A DNA stretch of 64,000 nt from CAXXOK01 sp963678055 (GTDB lineage Bacteria; Bacillota; Clostridia; Christensenellales; Aristaeellaceae), in assembly GCA_963678055.1 (NCBI GenBank), contig OY782679.1, positions 248,001-312,000 on the forward strand. The letters run 5' to 3'. Below are positions 37,571 to 46,112 of the stretch, one piece after another (position 1 is the first letter of the stretch; the number at the start of each line of letters is the position of its first letter). The notes beneath the pieces are model-generated. The model saw only the letters and a list, made by a program, of their open reading frames with translations. It was not told where the DNA came from and made no database searches. Position numbers and translations under genes: made by a program.

Positions 37571-40000
37571 ATGCACCCATTTTTAACGGTATTGAAAACC
37601 CGGCGCGTGATACTGGACGGCTCCATGGGCGCCATTTTGCAAGGCATGAGGCTGCCCAGCGGCATGAAGCCGATGGAGTGGAATACCCTGCGCCCCGATA
37701 CGGTAAAAGCCGTGCACCGCGGCTATTTAGACGCGGGCGCGGATGTGGTGTATGCCAATACCTTCGGCTTTGACCCGGAGGAGCTTCCAAACTGGGAAAC
37801 CCTGATCACCGCAGGGGTGCGCATCGCCAAAGAGGCGGTCAAAGAGGCCGGACACGGCTTTGCCGCGCTGGATTTAACCAGCCTCGGTAAACTGCTGATG
37901 CCTTACGGCGAGCGGGCGTTTGAGGATGCAGTCACCTGGTATTACACCATCGCTAGCGCGGGTATACAAGCTGGCTGCGATTTGATTGTGCTGGAAACCA
38001 TGACCTGCCTGACCGAGGTCAAGGCGGCGGTGCTCGGTATCCGCCAAGCCATTCAGGAAAAAGGGGGCGATGCCCCTATTCCCTTCATTGTCTCCCTGTC
38101 GCCGGATGAAAACGGGCGGCTTTTAACAGGCTCGGATATCGAAGGCGCGGCGGCCATGCTGACGGCAATGGCGGGCGTGGATGCGCTGGGCATCAACTGC
38201 CATGCCGAGCCGAAACTGTTGCTTAATAACCTTACGCGCCTGCTGGCCTGTGCAGCCGGAAAGCCGGTGCTGTTTAAACCCAACGGGGGCATACCGGAGC
38301 TGGTGGATGGCTGTACGCTGTTCAAAACTGAGCCGGAGGGTTTTGCTGCCGATATGGCCGAGGCTGTTTCCCTGGGCGCACATGCCGTGGGCGGGTGCTG
38401 CGGCACCACCGACAAGCACATTGCCGCGCTGGTGAAAGCCGTAGCCGATCTGCCCTATACACCACCGCAACCACCGCAGGCGGATGGGCTTACACCCTGC
38501 CGAGTCTCCGGCCACAGCCAAACGGTGACCATCGGTGAAAAACCTGTGATTATTGGAGAGCGCATCAACCCCACCGGTAAACCCAAACTCAAACAGGCAT
38601 TACGCGAGCAAAACATGGCCTATATCAAGCAGGAAGCTGCCGCGCAGATGGACGCGGGCGCGGATATACTGGATGTAAACGTCGGCCTGCCGGGCATTGA
38701 TGAAGCCGCCATGCTGACCGCCGCCACCAAAGCCGTACAGGCCGTGACCGCCGCACCCTTGCAGCTGGATTCGGCTGACCCCGCCGCGCTGGAAGCCGCT
38801 CTGCGTGCCTACACCGGTAAGCCGATCATCAACAGCGTATCGGGAAAACAGTCCGTGATGGACGCGGTATTCCCGCTCGCCAGGCAGTACGGCGCGGCGC
38901 TGGTTGCCCTCTGCCTTGACGAAAACGGTATCCCCGATACCGTAGACGGACGCTTGGCAATCGCCAAACGCATTCTGGCCGAGGCTTCACGCCACGGCGT
39001 GGCCCACAGCGATATTCTGTTTGACGGGCTGACTATGGCCGCCGCCGCCGACCCGCAAGCGCCGTCGGTGACGCTGGAAACCGTACACCGCCTGCATACG
39101 GAGCTGCATGTAAAAACCGTGTTGGGCGTGAGCAACGTATCCTTCGGCCTACCGGGCCGCAGTTTGATTACGGCGGCGTTTGTATCCATGGCGCTGTTGC
39201 GGGGGCTATCTGCTGCGATTATTAATCCGCTGGACGGGCAGGTGCTGCCGGCCTTCCACGCAGCCAGCGCAACCTTGGGCTTTGATGCAGGATTTGCGGA
39301 CTATATCCAGAAGTACTCTGCGGTAACCCTGCAAACTGTGGTGCAGAAAGACGCGCCCAAAGCGGACGCAAAGGCCGGGGGCAATTCCCTGAGCGCGCTG
39401 ATTATCGCCGGGATGGACGGGCCTGCCGGGGATGCCGCCGCTGCGCTGCTGGCCAAGGGAGAACAGCCCCTTGCGGTGATTGAAAACCATGTCATTCCCG
39501 CATTGACTGAGGTGGGCGCGCGCTACGAAAGCGGGAAAATCTTTCTGCCGCAGCTGATGCAATCGGCAAGCGCGGCTAAGCGTGCCATTGCCGAGGCCAC
39601 CGCGAAAATGCCGGCCGCCGAGCCGGAACCGGGCAAAACCATCGTGCTGGCGACCGTTGAGGGCGATGTGCACGATATCGGCAAAAACATCGTTTGCACC
39701 ATGCTGCAAAGCTACGGCTTTCATGTGCTGGACCTGGGGAAGAATGTACCCCCGGCCGAGGTACTTGCCGCCGTGCAAAGCACCGGGGCAACGCTGCTGG
39801 GGCTATCGGCACTGATGACCACCACCGTACCCTCCATGCGCGAAACCATTGCGCTGGTCCGCCGGGAGCATGCATCGCCGGTCACTGTCATGGTCGGCGG
39901 CGCGGTATTGACCGAAACGCTTGCCAAGGACATCGGTGCGGATTACTATGCGCCGGACGCCATGGCCAGCGTGCGTATCGCCAAGGATATACTGGGCTAA
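37571..40000 (+). CDS. metH: Cobalamin-dependent methionine synthase without the reactivation domain
   Basis: The 809-residue protein has a homocysteine-binding domain (about 1-290) with zinc ligands Cys210 (GINCHAEP) and Cys276-Cys277 (GGCCGTTD), a pterin-binding domain starting GERINPTGKPKLKQAL (about 325-570), and a cap plus cobalamin-binding domain with His701 in EGDVHDIGKNIV and LGLSALMTTTVPSM. It stops there; the C-terminal AdoMet-binding activation domain of E. coli MetH is absent. A separate activator must re-reduce the cobalt if the enzyme oxidises. It lies 3 bases after metF behind GGGAGG. Confidence 0.95.
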   Translation: MHPFLTVLKTRRVILDGSMGAILQGMRLPSGMKPMEWNTLRPDTVKAVHRGYLDAGADVVYANTFGFDPEELPNWETLITAGVRIAKEAVKEAGHGFAALDLTSLGKLLMPYGERAFEDAVTWYYTIASAGIQAGCDLIVLETMTCLTEVKAAVLGIRQAIQEKGGDAPIPFIVSLSPDENGRLLTGSDIEGAAAMLTAMAGVDALGINCHAEPKLLLNNLTRLLACAAGKPVLFKPNGGIPELVDGCTLFKTEPEGFAADMAEAVSLGAHAVGGCCGTTDKHIAALVKAVADLPYTPPQPPQADGLTPCRVSGHSQTVTIGEKPVIIGERINPTGKPKLKQALREQNMAYIKQEAAAQMDAGADILDVNVGLPGIDEAAMLTAATKAVQAVTAAPLQLDSADPAALEAALRAYTGKPIINSVSGKQSVMDAVFPLARQYGAALVALCLDENGIPDTVDGRLAIAKRILAEASRHGVAHSDILFDGLTMAAAADPQAPSVTLETVHRLHTELHVKTVLGVSNVSFGLPGRSLITAAFVSMALLRGLSAAIINPLDGQVLPAFHAASATLGFDAGFADYIQKYSAVTLQTVVQKDAPKADAKAGGNSLSALIIAGMDGPAGDAAAALLAKGEQPLAVIENHVIPALTEVGARYESGKIFLPQLMQSASAAKRAIAEATAKMPAAEPEPGKTIVLATVEGDVHDIGKNIVCTMLQSYGFHVLDLGKNVPPAEVLAAVQSTGATLLGLSALMTTTVPSMRETIALVRREHASPVTVMVGGAVLTETLAKDIGADYYAPDAMASVRIAKDILG

Positions 40001-40145
40001 CGCTGGTGGATTGCTGGTATAGCTTCTAAATAATAAATCACCCTATTTCATCTGCTGCGCTTTGCGCGGCACAAGGAAGCGCTAAGGGGAAGCCTTTGGC
40101 TGGGGTTTGGGGGCCTTGCCCTCAAAGAAAGAAAGGGGAAACTGT

Positions 40146-41210
40146 ATGGATATCCTTTCCTTTATACGGGAAAGCACAGCGCGTTTCGGGCCGGTCGGCT
40201 ACGAACAGGCGCTGGCGCAGTGGCTGAAGGAACAATTTCAGCCCTACTGCGACGAGGTGTATGTCGACGCGTTTTCAAACGTGGTCGCCATTAAAAAACC
40301 GACACTACAACCAAAAGGGAGCACTACCTCCCCGAAAATCATGTTCGTTGCGCATATGGATGAGGTCGCCCTGCTGGTGACCGAAATTCTGAAGGACGGC
40401 TCCCTGCGCGTGCGCGGCATGGGCGGCGTGGACCCGAAAATCTTCCCCGCGATGACCGTGACCGTGCATACCGAAACGGGAGAGCTGTTCGGCGTGATCG
40501 GCGCAAAACCTCCGCACCTGCAAGCCGCAGGCGACCAGAAAAAAGGCGTGAAGTGGGACGATCTGTATATCGACCTGGGCATGGATGCCGACAAGGTAAA
40601 ACAAACCGTGAACATCGGCGATATGGTCACCCTCCATGGCGAGGTCGTGGAACTGCTTAACAATCGCGCCGCGAGCAAAACCATGGACGACCGCGCCTGC
40701 ATCGCGGTGATGCTGGACGCTGCCGAGCGTTTGCAAAAACTTAAGCACTCCGCCGAAGTCGTATTCATGTGCTCCACCCAGGAAGAGGTTGGCGGGTTTG
40801 GCGCAATGACCGGTGCCTATTCCGTAGACCCGGACATCGGCTTCATTTTGGATGTGACCCAGGCAAGCTACCCCGGCGCTAAACCGGACAGCACCGTGCC
40901 TGCGGATGCGCCCGCCCTTACCATCGGCCCGTTCATTCAGCACAAACTTTTGCAGAAGCTGAAGGATACCGCCAAAGACAATGGCATTAAAGTGAATTTG
41001 GAACTGGCCGAACGCGGGACCGGCACCGATACCGACGAGGTGGAAATTGCCCGCGATGGCGTGCCCTGCGTGCTGGTCGGGCTGCCGCTTTCCTACATGC
41101 ATACGACGGTGGAAACGCTGCAGCTGGATGTAATCAAGCAGTGCGGCCGACTGGCAGCGGCCTATGCCGCAGACATTGAAGAAGGGTGGGATACAGACTT
41201 ATGGATCTGA
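40146..41210 (+). CDS. M42-family metallopeptidase, copy 1 of 3
   Basis: The start is the ATG at 40146 behind AAAGGGGAAA. The 354-residue protein has the M42 (glutamyl aminopeptidase/cellulase-like) metal ligands and catalytic residues: VAHMDEVALLV, TMDDRACIAVML (bridging Asp), CSTQEEVGGFG (catalytic Glu and ligand Glu), ILDVTQASYPG and SYMHTTVETL (C-terminal His). M42 enzymes form dodecameric tetrahedral aminopeptidases in the cytosol. The end overlaps the next gene by 10 bases. Confidence 0.92.
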   Translation: MDILSFIRESTARFGPVGYEQALAQWLKEQFQPYCDEVYVDAFSNVVAIKKPTLQPKGSTTSPKIMFVAHMDEVALLVTEILKDGSLRVRGMGGVDPKIFPAMTVTVHTETGELFGVIGAKPPHLQAAGDQKKGVKWDDLYIDLGMDADKVKQTVNIGDMVTLHGEVVELLNNRAASKTMDDRACIAVMLDAAERLQKLKHSAEVVFMCSTQEEVGGFGAMTGAYSVDPDIGFILDVTQASYPGAKPDSTVPADAPALTIGPFIQHKLLQKLKDTAKDNGIKVNLELAERGTGTDTDEVEIARDGVPCVLVGLPLSYMHTTVETLQLDVIKQCGRLAAAYAADIEEGWDTDLWI

Positions 41211-42229
41211 AAACCCTTTGTGAATTACGGGCCCTAGGCGGCCGCGAAGAGGCCGTACGCAAGGTTGTGTACGATATCTGCGTGAGCAAACTGGGCAAAG
41301 AGAATGTATCGTTTGACGGTATGGGTAGTGTAATCGCCGTGCGCAAGGCCAAGGATACCAGCCTGCCGCGCGTATTGTTTGCCGCCCATATGGACGAAAT
41401 CGGTCTGGTATCGATTTCTGCAAACGACGATGGACTGATCAACTTCCGCGGCATCGGCGCTGTGGACCCGCGGGTGCTGCTAAGCAAGCGCGTGATGGTA
41501 GGCTATGGCGAGGATGCCATCCCCGGCGTGATCGGGTATACGCCCATCCACTTGCAGTCCAAAGAGGAATACCATGGCGCACCGACCATTGATAAACTCA
41601 GCGTGGATATCGGTGCCAAGGACAAGGCCGAGGCCGAAAGCAAGGTTCCCACTGGCACGCACATCACCTTTACTACGAAGTATACCGAGTTTGGCGACGG
41701 GTTTGTCTGCGCCAAAGCGCTGGATGACCGCGTGGGCGTGTACAACCTGTTGCGCCTGCTGGATGCGGACTATGATGGTGAGCTGACGCTGGCCTTTACC
41801 GCCAGAGAAGAAGTCGGCCTGCGCGGTGCGAAATCCGCCGGTTACCGCGTACAGCCGGATATCGCCATCGTGCTGGAAGGGACCACCGCTAACGATTTGG
41901 GCGATACCGAGGACCAGTTCAAAGTCTGCACGCCCGGCCAGGGGCCGTGCGTGTCGTTCATGGATACGTCCTCCATCGCCGATCACGCGCTGTTTAAGCT
42001 GGTGCTCAAAGCGGGCAAGGAAGAAAACGTACCCCACCAGATTAAAAAATACATCGCCGGCGGTAACGATGCCGGCGCGATTCAGCGTGCGGGCGCGGGT
42101 TGCAAAACCGTGGTTATCTCCGTACCCTGCCGCAATATCCACAGCCCATCCTCGGTGTGTAACCTGCAGGATGTGGATAGTCAACTTCAGCTCGCCCAGG
42201 CGACACTCAAGCATCTGATGAAAGGATGA
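41201..42229 (+). CDS. M42-family metallopeptidase, copy 2 of 3
   Basis: The 342-residue protein starts at ATG 41201, inside the end of copy 1, and has the same signatures: FAAHMDEIGLVSI, ALDDRVGVYNLLRL, FTAREEVGLRGAKSA, VLEGTTANDLG and NIHSPSSVCNLQD. The ligand-bearing segment HSPSS differs from copies 1 and 3, suggesting another substrate preference. Overlap with copy 1 and the 7-base gap to copy 3 show one operon. Confidence 0.92.
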   Translation: MDLKTLCELRALGGREEAVRKVVYDICVSKLGKENVSFDGMGSVIAVRKAKDTSLPRVLFAAHMDEIGLVSISANDDGLINFRGIGAVDPRVLLSKRVMVGYGEDAIPGVIGYTPIHLQSKEEYHGAPTIDKLSVDIGAKDKAEAESKVPTGTHITFTTKYTEFGDGFVCAKALDDRVGVYNLLRLLDADYDGELTLAFTAREEVGLRGAKSAGYRVQPDIAIVLEGTTANDLGDTEDQFKVCTPGQGPCVSFMDTSSIADHALFKLVLKAGKEENVPHQIKKYIAGGNDAGAIQRAGAGCKTVVISVPCRNIHSPSSVCNLQDVDSQLQLAQATLKHLMKG

Positions 42230-42236
42230 TTTGCAT

Positions 42237-43220
42237 ATGAAAGAACTCTTACAACAGCTTACCGCCCTCTACGGCCCCAGCGGCCACGAGCACACTGTGG
42301 CGGATGTCATCGAATCCCTGGTCAAGGACACGGTGGACTCCGTCCGCCGTGATGCCCTGGGCAACCTGATTTGCGAAAAGAAAGGCACAGGCGACAAACG
42401 CATTATGTTTGCCGCGCACATGGACCACATCGGCCTGATTGTCACCCATGTGGAAAAAGAAGGCTGGCTGCGCGTGTCCAATGTCGGCGGCATCAGCGTC
42501 AGCATGAGCCGCGCCCGCCGTGTGAAGTTCCAAAACGGCGTGGAAGGTGTGCTCTATGAGCAGCCCTTGAAGAAGGGCGAGCAAAGTGCAATGTCGACCC
42601 TGTATATTGATATCGGCGCTAAGGATGAGGCCGAAGCCCTGTCCATGGTGGAAATCGGCGACATCGCCGTGTATTCCGAGCCCTCGTTTGATGTGGGCAA
42701 AACCCGCATGGCCTCGCCCGCGATGGACGACCGCTCCGCCTGCGCACTGCTGATTTCGCTGCTGAAAAATCTGCCGGACAAGCACCAGTCCATCGTGGCA
42801 GTGTTTACCTCGCAGGAAGAGGTAGGCGTGCGCGGCGCAACCGTGGCGGCCTATTCCGCTCAGCCGGATGAAGGCATCGCGATTGACGTGACTGTCGCCG
42901 GTGACATTCCGGAACTCAAGCTCAACGCCGTGAAGATGGGCGAAGGTCCGGCCGTGAAAATCAAGGATGCACGGTCCATTTCTCACCCGGATGTAGTCAA
43001 GCGCATGCTGGCCGCCGCCAAACAGGCAGGCGTGCCCTGCCAGCGCGAGGTTCTGCCCTACGGCGGTACTGATGCCGGCGCTATGCAGCTGTCCCGCGGC
43101 GGTATGCCGGTGGGTACGCTGTCCATCCCCTGTCGCTATGTGCACTCGGCCTGCGAGATGATCGACATGGACGACATGGAAAACGGCCTGAAATTGCTTG
43201 TGGAGTATGTTAAGGCCTAA
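42237..43220 (+). CDS. M42-family metallopeptidase, copy 3 of 3
   Basis: The start is the ATG at 42237, ten bases after AAAGGA; the TTG at 42231 is too close. The 327-residue protein carries FAAHMDHIGLIVT, AMDDRSACALLISLL, FTSQEEVGVRGATVAA, AIDVTVAGDIPE and YVHSACEMIDMDDM. A terminator follows 37 bases after the stop. Three different M42 peptidases in one operon are likely subunits of a mixed complex or have complementary specificities. Confidence 0.92.
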   Translation: MKELLQQLTALYGPSGHEHTVADVIESLVKDTVDSVRRDALGNLICEKKGTGDKRIMFAAHMDHIGLIVTHVEKEGWLRVSNVGGISVSMSRARRVKFQNGVEGVLYEQPLKKGEQSAMSTLYIDIGAKDEAEALSMVEIGDIAVYSEPSFDVGKTRMASPAMDDRSACALLISLLKNLPDKHQSIVAVFTSQEEVGVRGATVAAYSAQPDEGIAIDVTVAGDIPELKLNAVKMGEGPAVKIKDARSISHPDVVKRMLAAAKQAGVPCQREVLPYGGTDAGAMQLSRGGMPVGTLSIPCRYVHSACEMIDMDDMENGLKLLVEYVKA

Positions 43221-43257
43221 ACGCCGTAGGCATACCTGCGATGCACGTAACCCTTTT

Positions 43258-43287
43258 AAAAACTGCTGCTTTACACAGCAGTTTTTT
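43258..43287 (+). terminator. Terminator of the M42 operon
   Basis: AAAACTGCTG (43259-43268) and CAGCAGTTTT (43276-43285) form a perfect 10-bp stem followed by TT. Confidence 0.92.
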
Positions 43288-43361
43288 CTTGTGCATAGCA
43301 CAATGCGGCTGATTCCGTAGCGTGCCTTGGCAGCGCGCAAGAGCGCACTACAGGTTTTTTC

Positions 43362-43390
43362 TTGACGCTTCCAGTCTTTGCCAATATAAT
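43362..43390 (+). promoter_or_regulatory. Promoter of the secreted zinc-ribbon protein gene
   Basis: TTGACG (43362-43367), 17 bases, TATAAT (43385-43390), 78 bases before the start codon. This is close to consensus. Confidence 0.8.
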
Positions 43391-43468
43391 GTATAGAAGA
43401 CAAAAAACTATATTGACCAAACTACGTTGCAATGGATAGCGTACGCTGGGAAAGACGGAGGCTGACCT

Positions 43469-44257
43469 ATGAAACGAACCGGAGTAATACTGCTTGGATT
43501 GATCCTGCTGCTGTGCCTGACCCTGACCACCGCGCTGGCTGACAGCGAATGGATTTGCCCCAGCTGCGGAACCAAAAACACCGGCAACTTCTGCACCGAA
43601 TGCGGCACGCAGAAACCGCAAACCGGCGACGGTAGCACGATTACGAATGTGACATTTACATCCTTGGATAATGGGGATACGCTGGTGGAGTGGCAGGATA
43701 GCGATAAAGCATCGGACTTCACGCTGTCCTATGCCAACGATAACTGGGAGTACTATTATTGGATTGACGATATCAAAGACGAGCGCTATATTCTGGATCA
43801 TTTAATTCCGGGTCTCACCTATGAAATTACCGTGTCCAATCATGACTCGGAAACAACAGTCGACTATACCGTGCCAAGGCCCATTTTTACCGAGTACCAG
43901 GCAGGCGACAAGTACCTGAACCTGTCCACCAACGAGTTCTCCCTGGCCAAAATGGAAAAAGACCCCTCCATGACGTTTAGCCTACGGGTCAGCTACCCGC
44001 AGCTGAAGTACTCGCGGGAGTATAAGGCGAAGATCATCCTCGAAACGCCGTTTGGATATTGCAGCACCGTGTATTGCTGGGAAAAGTACGAGCTTCAAAA
44101 CTATTATACGTATGTATATACTACGTTTTCCATGATGAGCGATTTTCTGGAAAACGTAGAGGACGACTTCGGGTCGATTCCTACCGGCGAGTACAGATTT
44201 GAAATGTATATGGACGGCCAGCTTTACGGCTATGAAGACTTTACCGTAACGAAATGA
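43469..44257 (+). CDS. Secreted protein with an N-terminal zinc ribbon
   Basis: The 262-residue protein has a signal peptide (KRTGVILLGLILLLCLTLTTALA) followed directly by a zinc ribbon, WICPSCGTKNTGNFCTECGTQKP (two CxxC pairs, residues about 27-50), then a beta-sandwich region with fibronectin-like character (TLVEWQDSDKASDFTLSYAN, YILDHLIPGLTYEITVSN) and a C-terminal beta-rich domain ending DGQLYGYEDFTVTK. Zinc ribbons of this kind are normally cytoplasmic; an exported one is unusual. The gene is single, with a strong promoter and terminator. Function unknown. Confidence 0.72.
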   Translation: MKRTGVILLGLILLLCLTLTTALADSEWICPSCGTKNTGNFCTECGTQKPQTGDGSTITNVTFTSLDNGDTLVEWQDSDKASDFTLSYANDNWEYYYWIDDIKDERYILDHLIPGLTYEITVSNHDSETTVDYTVPRPIFTEYQAGDKYLNLSTNEFSLAKMEKDPSMTFSLRVSYPQLKYSREYKAKIILETPFGYCSTVYCWEKYELQNYYTYVYTTFSMMSDFLENVEDDFGSIPTGEYRFEMYMDGQLYGYEDFTVTK

Positions 44258-44283
44258 TGAAATAGCATAAATGACAGCAAACA

Positions 44284-44317
44284 ACACCCCTCCGGGCACT
44301 ATCGCCTGGAGGGGTGT
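44284..44317. terminator. Bidirectional terminator
   Basis: ACACCCCTCC (44284-44293) pairs with GGAGGGGTGT (44308-44317). It separates the secreted zinc-ribbon gene from the convergent phosphohexomutase gene. Confidence 0.88.
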
Positions 44318-44336
44318 ATCTGTTTCCTAATTGATG

Positions 44337-46061
44337 TTAGTTTTGCAGCAGCGTTCTGGCCGCAGCGGCAACTGCCGTAAGCAGCGCGTCTGCTTCGGCC
44401 TTGTCTGTATGTTTCACATTGATGTAGAGCTTGATTTTAGGCTCGGTACCGGATGGGCGGACGCATACAAAGCCGCCGCCCTGCAGGCTGAAATACAGCA
44501 TGTCGCTTTTTGGATAGCCAAGGGGGTCCACCGTGCCGTCAGCGCTTGTTTTTGTACCTTTTAAAATATCAAGCACGGCGTCTACCGCTACGCCGCCGAT
44601 TTCTTTGGGCGGATTTTCGCGCACGGCGGACATAATGGCGTGCATTTTCTGTGCGCCGTCCAGGCCGGGCAGTTCGGTGCTTTCCACATGCTCCAGATAA
44701 TATCCGTAGGTCTTGAAAATCTCATCCATCACATCGGACAGCGTTTTGCCCTGGCGCTTGTAGTAGGCCGCGGCCTCGGCAATGAGCAGGCTGGCGTTTA
44801 CGCCGTCCTTGTCGCGTACAAAGGTGGAGGACAGGAAACCGTAGCTCTCCTCAAAGCCGAACAGGAAGGTGTGGGAGCCTGTGTCCTCAAACTCCTGTAT
44901 CATTTCGCCGATAAACTTAAAGCCTGTCAGCGTATCAAACAGCGCAACGCCGTGTGCATCGCAGATGGGCTTGGCCAGCTGCGTGGAAACGATGGATTTC
45001 ACAACCGCGCCGTTACCCGGCAGGGTACCGGCCGCCTGCTGGGTGGAGAGGATATAGTAAATCATCAGGCAGCCGATTTGGTTGCCGGTCAGCAGGCAGA
45101 ACTGTCCATTTTTCTCGCGCACGGCCACGCCCAGGCGGTCGCAGTCCGGGTCGGTGGCAAAGCAGACATCCGCACCGACCTCATTTGCAAGTTGAATAGC
45201 AAGGGTGAAGGTCTCCGGGAACTCGGGGTTTGGCTGCTTGATGGTGGAAAAGTCCGGATCGGGCAGTTCCTGTTCCTTCACCACGCTTACGCCGGTGATG
45301 CCGATCTCCTTCAATACGCGGCGTACCGGCACATTACCCGCGCCGTGCAGCGGCGTGTAGACGATTTTCAGGGTCTTTCCCTCTTCCCGGACAATGTCTG
45401 GGTTGATGGACAGCGTTTTCACCCGGCGGATGTATTCGTCATCCACCTCGCGGTTGCCGATGATCACCATCAGCCCCTTTTGCAGGGCTTCCTGCCGGGT
45501 CATGGTCTTGGGATCGGTGAACTGTAGTGCGTTGATGGCAGTAATAACCTGCTCGGCGGTTTCGGGGCCGATTTGCGCGCCGTCCGGCCCGTAGACCTTG
45601 TAGCCGTTGTACTGCGGGGGGTTGTGGCTGGCGGTAATCACCACGCCCGCGTCCGCCTGCAAATGCCGCACCGCAAACGACAGGATGGGCACGGGGCGGA
45701 GCGAATCGAAAATCTTCGCGGTAATGCCGCTGGCGCATAGCGTGAGTACGGTTTCCATGGCAAATTCCGGGCTCATGCGGCGGCTGTCGTAGGCGATAAC
45801 CACCATCGGCCGCCGTCCCTTGATTTTGGCATTTAAGTAGTTGGCCAGTCCCTGCGTGGCGCGGCGCACGGTATAAATGTTCATGCGGTTGGTGCCGTAG
45901 CCCAGCACCCCGCGCATACCGGCCGTACCAAAGGACAGGTTTTGGTAAAAACGGTCTTCGATTTCCTTGTCGTTACCAGCGATGGCGCTAAGCTCGCTCA
46001 CCAGCGCATCGTCGCCTTGGAAGTCTTTGAGCCATTTTTGGTAGCTGTCTTTATACTGCAT
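44337..46061 (-). CDS. pgcA: Alpha-D-phosphohexomutase (phosphoglucomutase/phosphomannomutase)
   Basis: The 574-residue protein has all four family loops: the phosphoserine TASHNPPQYNGYKVYGPDGAQ, the metal loop CFATDPDCDRLGVA, the sugar loop GFEESYGFL and the phosphate loop CVRPSGTEPKIKLY, and the opening FGTAGMRGVLGYGTNRMN. Length and order match the PgcA type of Firmicutes, which interconverts glucose-6-phosphate and glucose-1-phosphate for cell-envelope sugar nucleotides. It is the last gene of the minus-strand AmmeMemoRadiSam operon, 51 bases after the DapF-like gene. Confidence 0.92.
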   Translation of the reverse strand: MQYKDSYQKWLKDFQGDDALVSELSAIAGNDKEIEDRFYQNLSFGTAGMRGVLGYGTNRMNIYTVRRATQGLANYLNAKIKGRRPMVVIAYDSRRMSPEFAMETVLTLCASGITAKIFDSLRPVPILSFAVRHLQADAGVVITASHNPPQYNGYKVYGPDGAQIGPETAEQVITAINALQFTDPKTMTRQEALQKGLMVIIGNREVDDEYIRRVKTLSINPDIVREEGKTLKIVYTPLHGAGNVPVRRVLKEIGITGVSVVKEQELPDPDFSTIKQPNPEFPETFTLAIQLANEVGADVCFATDPDCDRLGVAVREKNGQFCLLTGNQIGCLMIYYILSTQQAAGTLPGNGAVVKSIVSTQLAKPICDAHGVALFDTLTGFKFIGEMIQEFEDTGSHTFLFGFEESYGFLSSTFVRDKDGVNASLLIAEAAAYYKRQGKTLSDVMDEIFKTYGYYLEHVESTELPGLDGAQKMHAIMSAVRENPPKEIGGVAVDAVLDILKGTKTSADGTVDPLGYPKSDMLYFSLQGGGFVCVRPSGTEPKIKLYINVKHTDKAEADALLTAVAAAARTLLQN

Positions 46062-46112
46062 ATGAATCCCTCTGCTTCTGTCATGTTAATGGGTTGTATC
46101 GTTGCTGCGCCT

